From Trema orientale (lineage: Eukaryota > Streptophyta > Magnoliopsida > Rosales > Cannabaceae), in assembly GCA_002914845.1 (NCBI GenBank), contig JXTC01000415.1, positions 219,003-283,002 on the forward strand: a stretch of 64,000 nucleotides of DNA, written 5' to 3'. The notes under the pieces are model-generated. The model made no database searches. It was given only the letters and a program-made list of their open reading frames with translations, and was not told the origin of the DNA. Of the stretch, positions 21,936 through 33,500 are shown piece after piece. Positions within the stretch are counted from its first letter, which is position 1; the number at the start of each line of letters is the position of its first letter. The translations under genes were made by a program, and so were the position numbers.

Positions 21936-23205
21936 CCAATTTATAGATCAAGTACCATAGGGACAAAATTATAATTTTTAGAATTTCTCATTTTTTAAAC
22001 TCCTCAACTTGACGCAAGACTCCAGCATTGCAACACTAAGTCTTTGCTTTTTTTATTGACTTCTAGTTTTTAAATGTTTTTGCCTTTGTTGGCGCCGTAG
22101 TGCAAGAAACCAATGCTACAATGCCGACTCTTTGGTCCTCCATAAAAGTTTTGGTTTTTCTAGTGCCACGGCTCTCATTTTTGGGGCTACATCTTTATAG
22201 TTTTTTAAACATCCAACTTTGATAGAAAGACTTCCAAGTCTCCGGAGAACATCCATAACTCCTAAACTTCAAGCTAAGAATAAACACATGAGAAAAACTA
22301 AATAAAATCTCAAAAACTAACAAATTATCAAGTTAAAAGTACCCGATTAATAAGTATAAATTCAACTTATCGAGAACATTCCCAGTTATGGATGACGCTA
22401 GAATCATTGTGAATGGAAATTTCTAACATAGAACCACATAAGCATAGTTTGCACCAAATTCTAAATTCATCATAGTTTAAAGCATTAAAATACATGTACT
22501 CAAATCACATATAAATTTAAATACTTTTCAAGTCTTTTATTTAAAATAAAACCATATAGAAATATTACAAATATCAAATGACAAGTTAAATTAAAAGTAA
22601 TGTCAAAGTGCTCCCAGAAATAAGGTTACAACGGGATAAACTGTCTAGTATAGCATTCTGCAGCGATACGAGTCTCTCATTTATGACCATCTCAAAGTAA
22701 ATTAAAAATAATTATACTTGCAAATATGAAATAATAAATAATGGGGCATTGGGATACTAGTTCATAAAACAATACTTGAACTTCTAACATTCTATGAGAC
22801 TATAGGCAAGAAAATTCGATAAATACCATAGACAACTTCCAAATTCAGAGTTTGCTTGAGATTTTAGTTCCCAAAAATATTAAAAAAACCATTTACATAC
22901 TTATTTTTTCTTAATTTTTTGTTGGGTCTATAGCAAAATGACTGAATTTTAGGCCCATTTTAATTTTTAAATAAATGTTCGTTTTTCAAATATCGTAACA
23001 AAACGACTGTTATAGTAGCATATATACTAAGTGTAAAAACATGATGCATTCAGTACAAAATTTAACATATGTAGGACATAAAAAAATAAAGCTAGTATAT
23101 AAATAGATAAAACTAAATGTAAAAATATATACACTTTAGCCATTGAGGCTTTAGCCATAAAAAGAAAAAATATGCATTTATTAAAAAGGAGCGTATAGAA
23201 GAGTA
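21936..23205. other. Intergenic, no gene recognised
   Basis: AT-rich sequence following repeat copy B. From about 22900 to 23140 it has phrases (CTAAATGTAAAAATATATAC) that recur in the other AT-rich intergenic stretches near 49900-50070 and 54480-54700, probably an old dispersed repeat. Confidence 0.4.
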
Positions 23206-23213
23206 ATAATTAG

Positions 23214-23294
23214 GACACTAAAAATTTACACCACCATTTAAAATTTAATGGTTGAAATGGAAGCTACATCATATGGTGTAAATATTTGGTGTCC
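23214..23294. mobile_element. Small MITE, 20-bp terminal inverted repeats
   Basis: The left end GGACACTAAAAATTTACACC and the reverse complement of the right end, GGACACCAAATATTTACACC, match at 18 of 20 positions around an 81-bp element. The family is not assigned. Confidence 0.65.
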
Positions 23295-23463
23295 CTAACA
23301 TTACTAGTGTAGAAAATAGGCACACTTTGATTTCTCGATCTCTACCTTGGGAATTATCTTAGTTGTGTTTTCAGTGGAGCCCATTTGTAATAAGATTGAT
23401 TTGATTTTATTTTGGCCCTTAAATTAGAGCTTCACCGAGAGCTGTACTACATATGGCTTTTTA

Positions 23464-24957
23464 AAAAAGGGATAATTACACATTTGCACACTGTATTTTA
23501 TCTAATTGTTCGATTTATACCCTTAGTTATAGTTATCATCAACATTAATTTTCACATTTTAAACTTATTACATATTCATAAAATATCTAAGTTAACTACC
23601 AATTTTAATCTATAAACTTACCATAATACCCTTTAGGATTTAAATATAAATATATAAAGAAAATTAAAACTGGTATAAAAAATGGGCAAGGTTAGACACA
23701 ATAATAATATAATAAAAACAAGCACGATTAGGTATGAAAATAACATAGTATTTAAAATGGGTATAATTAGTACGAAAATAGCGTAATATCACAAACGAAC
23801 AAGGTACAGAAATAACAGAATATCAGAAACGAGTACGATTAGGCACAGTAATAACATAATATCAAAACCGGGAACAATTAAGTACGAAAATAGACAAACA
23901 CGATAATAACATGCTAACAGTACGATTATAACATGAAATCGGGTACAGGCACATACATATTATGAACGAGGCATGACACAAATATGTCGCTGCTAAATAT
24001 ACCTAGCTTGGCATGACACGATCCAGTTATCATCTCTATACAAGTCAATGCTAAATTTTTGCATTTGGTCTAAAAATTTATCTCCAATGGCATTCATTTG
24101 GTCTAAAAGTTAATCTCCAATGATATTCTAAATTTAACATAAATGTTAACATATTCTATTCTTAATTTCAAATATAACACAAAGAATAAAAGATGTTAAA
24201 ATTTAGCATGAACTTTAGATTACAATATTGCCATGAAATAATTAAGTGGAGAGGACTTGGATGATATAATAATGACTAATAATAGGATGAAAATATTTTT
24301 TATAAATAATGGTAATATTTAAATGCAAATAGCATTTATTTTAATATGATAGTATTGGAGCAAAAAAAATGTGTGTTTAATTTAACAAAGTATGATGATG
24401 CAGAATAGGTTCAATACCCTTAAGGACAGGTCAACCGTAGTGGAAGTACCTAATAAAAAAGATCTCTCAGAAAATTATGAACAATCTTCTATATTTTGTT
24501 GATTTGCTCACAATACCAGAAAATACGCATAAAAAAATCGTTGATTTACTTAGAATACTAATAGTTTGGAGGAGAAAAGAGAAACTCTCTCTAAAATTTT
24601 ATTAATTAACGCATAATTCTAATATAATTTATAAAATATTTGAAAAGAGAAATAAAATTAAAAAAAATATGAAAAAGGCAACTAAAAATGACTAAAATCA
24701 TGTAAGTGGTCGACCCAACAATCCTCCATTGAGTCTATCGAATTTGATAGAGGCAAACATCCCAATTTGGCCAAAAATGGGTGGTCCACTTGTTTTAGCA
24801 GATTTTCGTGCTGCGTCACGTGCTAAATTTAGAATTGACACATCTCTTTTATCATAAATATATTGGAGATGGTCTAATATTGATAATAATTAAAATTAAT
24901 GACATAAATCGAACAATTAGGTAAAATACAGGGTACAAAAATATAAATTGTCCCTTA
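23464..24957. mobile_element. 1.5-kb element with long terminal inverted repeats
   Basis: The left end (GGGATAATTACACATTTGCA, continuing through TGTATTTTATCTAATTGTTCG) pairs with the right end read in reverse (GGGACAATTTATATTTTTGT, then TGTATTTTACCTAATTGTTCG). The arms are about 60-70 bp. TTAAAAA adjoins both ends and may be part of the target duplication. No transposase is seen inside; other repeats are nested in it. Confidence 0.65.
23690..23950. repeat. Degenerate tandem array, unit about 40-45 bp
   Basis: Variants of an A-rich unit with ACGATTAGG, a tract of the type ACACAATAATAACATAATATC and AAACGGG repeat about six times with many changes. It lies just left of another hAT-like right end (GCATGACACGATCC...CATCTCTA, ending about 24036), closely matching the end at 18911. 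Confidence 0.6.
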
Positions 24958-26324
24958 AAAATCTGAAAAAAACAGAAAAAGTTTAAGCAAAACATAAAAA
25001 GAAATAAAAAAATTGAGAAGAAAAATAAGAAACATTACAAGATGTCAATTTGTTGACCGTTGTTGCCAACGCCAACGATTTCTTATCAATTTTTTTTTTT
25101 CCTAAGGGATCCAATCTGAACTCCTATTCCCTCACTCTATTCATCACTATAGGTGTAATCACCCTTTCCCTGATTTGATAAATTTTTTTCCTGATTAATA
25201 GATCTTTTATTTTTATTTTTATTTTTTTTGCCTTTTTTTTTTAAAATTTAAAGGGCTTTTTCCTTTCTTTTAATTGTTTGTAAAAATTAAGGGCGTGTTT
25301 GGTACATGATTCGAATCCTATTTTTTAAATCCAGAAACAGTTTTCATGTTTTATCCCTTCCAACTTTCTACATAAAAGCTGTTTCTGAATTTGAAAAATA
25401 AGATTTGAATTCTATATCAAACGCACCCTAAATTTTCTTTAAAAATAAAAATGAAAATATATAACTAAAGGGAGAATATATACCTTGGCGTAAAAGTACC
25501 CATTTGACAAGTAAAATGACTAAAGCACACAAAAACATAATAAAGGCACCTGATCCCCACCTCGTCACTCTTTTTCAATTTTGCAAGAGTTGTATTCTAA
25601 GTTTATTTCCATCTTTTGCCTTTTTTTTTTCTTCTGTATTATTTATCTCTTTCAGTCCTAGTTTCTTTGATGGTCTCTTTGAGCTTAAATCAAATCTGAG
25701 TAAGTAAATAATAGCGTTAAGTTTTGGTCTTTTGTTTTAATATATATATGTTCATTCTCTATTCATATTGAAATTTTCTTTGTGAATATATCATTCTATG
25801 TATGTATACATATTTAATCTCATAAAGCAACTTATTTTTCGTGAATTTGAATTATGTTACTTCTTTTTTTATATCATTTTCTTGTGGTTTGAGTTTCATT
25901 TTCTCATTTTCAAGTGTTGTGTTTCTCTCATATATATTTTTTTTGTTTTAATAATTCTATATTTTCATCATAAAATTAAATTTTTATGGATTTCTTTTCT
26001 TTTTGGTAAGATATTTAGTTGTTGACTTTACAAGGAAGAAAATTGACTTTTTTTGAAAAAAAAAGGAATTGGATAGCGTCCGTCCCGCTCGCCAAACCCT
26101 TCTGAGTTTTTAAGCAATTTAACCTAGTATTTAATATATTGTGTTGAGTTATATTTTATTTATTTTTGGGTGCCTTAAACGTGGATGGAAATATAGCCCT
26201 ACATGACTAAAATATTAGGACGTGCTAGCGATTTTACATGATTGATTTAATATTTGAGGACCAAATTGACATTGTGATAACCTAAATGCCATTAACCTAA
26301 AGAAAAATTATAATAAATATTATA
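24958..26324. other. Intergenic, no gene recognised apart from one MITE
   Basis: AT-rich sequence with T-rich tracts. The only feature I can support is the Tourist-like MITE at 25291-25428. Short ORFs here are T-rich and of chance character. Confidence 0.5.
25291..25428. mobile_element. Tourist-like (PIF/Harbinger) MITE, 138 bp
   Basis: The terminal inverted repeats are GGGCGTGTTTGGTA on the left and its mirror TATCAAACGCACCC on the right. The 3-bp target duplication TAA flanks both sides (25288-25290 and 25429-25431). These two marks are typical of the PIF/Harbinger superfamily. It is non-autonomous. Confidence 0.85.
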
Positions 26325-27170
26325 GTCCTGTTTGTTTCAACCATCTCATTTCATTGGAATGGAAAATTTATTTAAATGTGTGTTTGTTTTAATAATTCAG
26401 TTTTTCCATTCAAATGGTCTTTTAGAATGTGTGTTTGTTTCAATAATTCAGTTTTTCCATTCAAATAATCCATCCAAAAAATTAACCATTAGAATGGTTT
26501 TTTTAACCATTAGAATGGTTTTTTTGTATCTTAAATGAGAATGGAGAGGATGAGATGTTTTTGAATAGTCCATTTTAATACTCTCATTCTAATTACAATG
26601 GGCCCGTTTGTTTCAACCATTCCATTCCATTGGAATGGAAAATCCATTTGAATTGGTGTTTGTTTCAACAACTCCAATTTTTCCGTTTAAATGGTCTTTT
26701 GAAATGGGTGTTTGTTTCAACAATTCATTTTTTCTATTCAAATGGTTTATCAGTCACATCAACTATTTGAATGGGTTTTTGTGTCTTGGATGAGAATGGA
26801 GGGGAGGAGGTATTTTTGAATGGTCCATTCCAATGCTCCCATTCTAATTACAACACATTCCACTATTTTTTCCATTCAAATGTCTCCCATTCCAATTATA
26901 ACACATTCTATAATTTCCATTCAAATACACACATTCAAATAGACGAACCAAACAGGCCCAATATATTTCATCATTTTTTTCATTCAAATGTCTCTCTTTT
27001 CAATTATAACACATTCCATAATTTTCATTCAAATACACCCATTCAAATAGACGAACCAAACAGGCTCCATATTCTATTATTTTTTCCATTCAAATATCTC
27101 CTGTTCCAATTATAACACATCCCACAATTTTCATTCATATACACCGTTCAAATAGGCAAACCAAACGGGC
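26325..27170. repeat. Nested MITE-like repeat upstream of the TFIIIC gene
   Basis: The left-end motif CCTGTTTGTTTCAACCAT / CCCGTTTGTTTCAACCAT starts at 26328 and again at 26604. The inverse right-end motif CGAACCAAACAGGC / GCAAACCAAACGGGC ends near 26955, 27065 and 27170. Between them the word CCATTCAAAT and its complement recur many times. This suggests one element expanded by internal duplication or several nested copies. It stops about 430 bp before the TFIIIC start codon. Confidence 0.7.
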
Positions 27171-27597
27171 AGGCAAATCGATCCAATCGATCTCATCGCT
27201 CTCCCTCAGTGCCAAATCTCTCTCGCTCTCTATCCCGCTCCGCTCTCATCTCTCCTAAAAGCGACAGTCGCGCTCCAAGCATCCAAACTGAGACGAACCC
27301 AGACATCTTCGGCGAACGAACCAAACCCACCCAGGTATCTCTTCTCTTCTCTTCTCTCCCATCGCTTCTCTTTTTCTTTTAAATTGAGTCTTTTTCGGTG
27401 GAATATGCATAGTTTTGTTACAATTATTAAGTTGAGATCAATATGGATATTTTGTTAGACATAGACATAGTAGTATATTTACTAAAAAAAAATATATAAT
27501 AGACATAAATATACACAAAAAATAATCCCACGTTCATTACATTGGTATCACGCAGCAGAGCCGAGCCGAGCAGTGCAGGCAGGACCATTGGTCTTTC
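27171..27597 (+). promoter_or_regulatory. TFIIIC-subunit 5' leader with probable 5'UTR intron
   Basis: A GC-richer stretch at 27180-27334 (CTCTCGCTCTC, TCTCATCTCTCC tracts) looks like a first untranslated exon. A good donor, CCCAG|GTATCT, lies at 27335, followed by T-rich intron-like sequence. The ATG at 27598 is preceded by several possible acceptors near 27555-27577. The exact acceptor and transcription start cannot be read. Confidence 0.45.
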
Positions 27598-30500
27598 ATG
27601 GCGGAAATTGGGGACAATTTGGTTGACCATCAAGAGCGGGAGCCTCTCGAAGAAGAAGAAGGAGGAGTAGAAGAAGAAGAAGATGAAGAAGAAGAAGAAG
27701 GTTCAGAGTATAGTTTCAGATTCGAGGAAGGTGTAAATCCCTTGGATTTCGTGGAAGATAACGCCTTGACTTCCCAGCCCTATAAGCTATTCGAGCGCCT
27801 TGAATTCGAGTATGAAGCTCTTGCTCAGAAAAAACGAAAAGCACCACCACCACCAGGATCATCAGTCAAGAAGGCCAGAGGTGAAGACGAATTTGGAGCC
27901 AGACAAACTATGGAGGATTCTATCAAAGCTATGAACTATGGTGGTATTCACAAGAAATCTAAACGGGTACACTTTTCTTGCTTGTATTTATATATATATA
28001 TATACACACACATATACAATCAGTAGGTTTTATACATTTTAATGCCATATTTTATTATAAATACTGCTGTCGTTCTTATTTAGATTCTATTATATTTGCA
28101 CTAATAAGGTTATTCTGTAAGCTAGGAGAACATAAATTTTCTCTGGTTATATAATTCTTGAAATGTTGGTTGTGGTAACTGAGCCACACTAATTGATTTT
28201 AAGTTCATTGTGAACTAAATAATAACTATTGAATTTCATTTTTTCCAATTGTGAGCAACGGATTTGGTATTATTATTATTGTTATATAAACATATATATA
28301 GTATGTATGCATCTTTAAGTATCGTCTCTAAACACTATGTTTTTGTGTGCTTCTCCTGTACCTCGAGCAGCTTAAAAAAAGAGGTAGGCAGAAAGGATCG
28401 AAAAACAAGCCAAACCGTGAAGTGGCGCGAAGGCTTGGTGAAGCTACTCTGTATTATGCACATGGCCGTTATGAAGAGGTAATGTGCTCAGTGAAACTTG
28501 TTTATCTGTTACTGCAGCATGATTTTGGGGTTTAGCTTAAGCAGTCGGTTCTATGCTTGGGTTTGCTAGATGGATTTCTAACATTTATCTAAAATGAGTC
28601 GTTCTTTCTTTCTTGTCCACTTCTGAATTCTTCCTTTTGCCTTCTTGTTCTTCTTTGATTTTCTTGTTTCTGTTAGGCAGTCTTCTTTGTTTGACCACTT
28701 TAGTCGTATAGTATTGATATATTAGTCAGTGGATCCTGTTTTACTATTTGTTCATAATAGTTTACTAAAAGTCCTAATTTGCCGATTGTCACTTCTTTTG
28801 CTTGATCTCTGGGATATAATACGTCGCTCAAGTTTTGTCTTTTATTGCGCTCACCCCTTAATTTGGTAGATTAGATGTTTTACTGAGTCAGTTAATGTAA
28901 TGAGTGCAAGGCATCATAACGTGGCAAATTTGAAATATCAAATACGTAGATAGGAAATAGTGAATGAAGTGTCTCAACTAAGGACATAAGAAAAATAATA
29001 AACAAATGAAGTGGAAGAGTTAGGATTTACATTTTCCATGAAAAAAACCTGAAAGTTTTGTTTAGGCTACATTTAGGGACTTGAATAATGGCCGGAGGCT
29101 AGAATTTCACAGATGTAGATTGAAGTGGAAAAAGGAGGAACATGATAAACTGATATAAAATATATTGACATTTTGGCTTTACTATATCTGTCGGTCCTGT
29201 TTATGATTATGTAAAGCTAAACCTTTGGATTGTGTTTTTTTTTTTTTTTTGGTGTGGATGTCATGGGAAATGCTTACAAGAGAAAGCAAGTGTAATTATA
29301 AGTTATTAAACAATTTTTTGGTTATTTCTTGTTAGTATTTATCTATGGTTTCTCCTTGATATACTTTCCTAGACTTTTCGTACTGAATTTGATTTTCTTT
29401 GGTAGCATGCTATTTATCTACTGTAGTTTGATTTTCAATATGGTCGAAAAGTGTTGCTAGAAATCTGCTATATCCAGCATATATCCTGTAATTGTATTGT
29501 TATATAAAATCTCAATTTATCTACATATCTGTGTTTGTTGTCTTTGCATTACTGAGGTGTTTCACATGAACTTCGCAGGCCATATCTGTGTTGCGTCAGA
29601 TAGTTTTGCAAGCCCCAGTTTCACCTGATGCATATCATACACTAGGACTTGTCCATGATGCAATGGGTGATAAAAAGAGAGCCTTAAGTTTCTACATGCT
29701 TGCTGCACATTTAATGCCTAAAGATTCATCCCTTTGGAAGTTGCTTGTTTACTGGTCCATGTAAGGTTTTTTTACTATTGATATAGTTGTTTGAAACTAC
29801 TTTCTATTTGTCTATGCCTATGTCTGTCCATATTTCACTGTGATAAAAGAAGTCTAGGTTCCTTGATTTGCTTGACATTTGATACAAATATATGTCATTT
29901 TGCAAATTGCTGTTCTCCAAGAAAGTGGAAGGTAGCCTACACTAAACTATTTCCAATCAAAAAAAGAATAACCGATTCAACCCCTCAGGATTAAAGCCCA
30001 AAACAGGCTGATTTAGGTACTCCTAATGTGCAAGTAAAATGCAAAAGGTCGGATATTTGTTCCTCTGTTTAGTTTGGAGTGTGGCAGATTTTCTTGAGGG
30101 AATTGAATGTATGAAGAGTCATTTCAAGAAGATGTGCCTGTACGTTCATGGTAATGCTTTCTCTTGATTTTGTTGGATTGAGTTGTTCTCCTTTAGTGGC
30201 TTTGTCCCAGGATGGTTATTCTCTGTAGAGGACTCTTTGTCTTATAGTTTTTTACTCTTTTCTTTTTCCTCCCTTAACAATGCTTTCTGTTTTTTATCCA
30301 AGAAAAAAGAAAAAAAGATGGGATAAGAAAAAAAGATAACAAATTCATGAACTATGTTTCTATGTGTACATATATCAACTACAGTGAAAAATATATGGAC
30401 AGCGGTGAAAAGGGGTATATTGATCAAGCAAATTATTGTCTTTCTAAAGCAATAAAAGCAGATCCGAAAGACATTCAGTTAAGATTGCATCGTGCATCAC

Positions 30501-33500
30501 TCTATCTTGAGCGTAGAGATTATAAAAAGGCTGCTGAATCCTATGATCAGATACATCAACTGTCTCCTGAAAATGTTGAAGCACTGAAGACAGGCGCAAA
30601 GGTTTTATTTCTTCCTTTTATTGTTCTTTTTTCCATTAGGTGCTGTCTGTTTTTGTTCCCTCTTTAAAATATCAACTTAAAGAAGGGTAATAAGTACATA
30701 TACCCATGATATGCTATGAGCTGGTTTTTTTGTCAAATTGAGATATGCTTGTTTGTTTGTGTTAAGTTATTTGTATGACATACACATGTATGTATTTATA
30801 TATTCATGGATTTATGATCTTCCTTTGAATTATTGTGCAAAGGCGTTTATCTCTCGGTAAATATTCATCTAATTTTGTATATCGGTTCAATCTTGTGAAC
30901 TTCCCCCTCCCCATTTATAAGAAACATGTACTTGATTTAAAAAAACTAAATGGAAAAAGATTAGGGAGAAATTGTCATTGGCGAAACAAAGCAAACACCC
31001 ACCGAACCAGCACAACTACCAAAGATCTTCCCAACTCATATGAATGAATGACAGGGATTTCTTAGACTCCTTGATAGTAGAAATCCACTGTGACTCCCAG
31101 GGGTCCAGACCCAAATAAAAGCTTCATCCTCGTAAGTCTTTAGAATCTCTTCTGCTTCTTTTCAACCAAATAACAAAAGCCAAGACTGCAGAATTTCAAA
31201 TAAACAAGCCAAGAGTGTAGAATTCTTTTGGTAGTATTTTTAGATCAGTTTAATTACCAGTGTTTCTGCTAATTTATATCTGCTTTTTTTTTTTTTGGGT
31301 ATATCTGGTTATTTTCAAAATAAAGATTATTGAAGATGAGGACTAATTATGTAAGTGACAAACACAGGTTCCCGCCATATTTGCACATGTTCTCTCCTAC
31401 AACAAAAATTGTTTATGCTGTTATTACTCGAAAGATGCTTCCAATCTTTAAGACTCTAGTAATTGGATTTAGACTACGTTGGTAGTTTTATTGATATTCC
31501 ATGTGCTAGATCCTACGTTGGTAGTTTTATTTATGTTCCATATGCTAGAATTTGTGTACTTTGGATATGTTTGCGTACTGATTTGCTATTGTTCTTGATT
31601 GGGGTTTCTTTGATGTAATATTAGTTCCTTGATTTGTGGTGGATCCTATCCTCCAATTATGTATTTCATTTCTCTACTCTTCTTTAATTATGTTTAGTGA
31701 AAAATTTTACAAAGCAGTCAAATGTGGACAAGCAGTCCACAACATGAAAACGAAACAAAACTAGAAAACCGCCATCCACTCCAATACATCATTTAACCAA
31801 AACAGCAACCCAAAACTCAATTTTGTCAAACTTCTCTTATTCCTCTGTATCTGTAGTGCCCAAAGAGATGCCAAAAAAATTTCGTCTTGAAAAAAGGAAG
31901 GGTTCTGCTGCTTTCAAAATTTAATAGTTTGGGTTATAGACATATAACTTGCCATTATTCCTCAGTCCTAAATTTCTGGGCCTAGGTGTTCTTAGGAAAT
32001 TGTTGTTATAGTTTCTTTTTCTTAAAAAAATAATTTACTCTTCTGTTAGAGTTGATTTCCTTGCTTTCTCTTTCAGTTATACCAAAGATGTGGTCAGCTT
32101 GAACATTCCATCCAGATACTCGAGGACTATCTTAAAGGTCATCCTACTGAGGGTGATTTAAGTGTAATTGATTTGCTGGCTTCCATATTGATGGAAACTA
32201 GTGACCATAATAAAGCTCTGCAGCACATTGAACATGCACTGTCAGTCTACAGTTTGGGAAAAGACTTGTCTTTGAATTTGACTATTAAAGCGGGAATCTG
32301 CCATGCTCATTTAGGAAATATGCAGAAAGCAGAGGTTTGTTGCCTGCATGGTCTAACATGCATACTTATTTCATTTATCCAGTACTGGTTGAGAATTGTG
32401 TTAATTAGAAGTAAGAGGGAATAATAAAATTGTATAGTTTGAATAAAACAAGTTGAATTTAATATCCTGTGGAAGACCAATAAAAATTATGCCTTTTGCC
32501 TTCTTTCTGGTTATATAAGAGAAACTTGTATTTGAAAAAGAAAAAGAAAGATGCTTAAGCAGCTAGAGCAACACAAAAGATCAGGCAAACACAGATCAAA
32601 TGGTACTTAAATGCAATGTTAAGAGTCTGGACAAAGAAATCATACATAAAATGTTTGTTTTTTTGTTTGTTTGGATTTTCTTTTTTGTTTTTGTTTTTTT
32701 GTTTTTTTTAAAGCCTTTAAGATCAACTAAGCAATCTTCAGAAGATAAGTCGAAGATAAACAAAAAGTAAACTACAATATAATATATGGAGAAAAGGAAT
32801 CATACGCCAAGCAGAACCTAATAAAACTTTTTGAAACTATATAACCGTTATACGGCTTTAGTATGGTCATTTAGGAGCATTATCCATGACATAAGTTATA
32901 ACATCTGCTTCTTATTTGAAGTCATTTGTTTTTATGGTTCCTGCTTCTAGGAGTTCAAGGCATGCAACCTTGTGTTTAAAATTTATTCACTGCTACATTA
33001 GATTTATTCTAGTGTCACTGAAGATTGCTGCATTTTCTTTTTTGAAGATTCTTTTTGGTGTTCTAGAAGGGGAGGATGCTGCTCATCATATTGACTTGGT
33101 CACTGAACTTGCAGACTCCTTGATGAATCTTGGGCATTATGACATTGCATTAAAGTATTATCTGATGTTGGAAGGAATAGCTGGCAGTGACAAAGTAATA
33201 AATTCTTCTTTTCCTTTTCCTTATTTCCTTTTTTTTTTTTTTTTTGTGGGGTTGAAAGTGCAAACTTATTCCCATCTTGCAAAAGAATCAAGGCACACAG
33301 GAGTCACACATAGCGGTTGTGCTGTGTACTCACCTAGACATTTCAGCTTATTTCAAGTTAATGTAATTCTGTGCATAGTAAGTCACTGGATCCTTGTGCT
33401 TAATGATTTGTTCTCAGCAAACAGGATATTTATGCGTGCAAATTTGTTTGGCTGTTAGTAAATTATATTAGTTTGTAGTTTTCAGTAGTTAATGTAAGTT

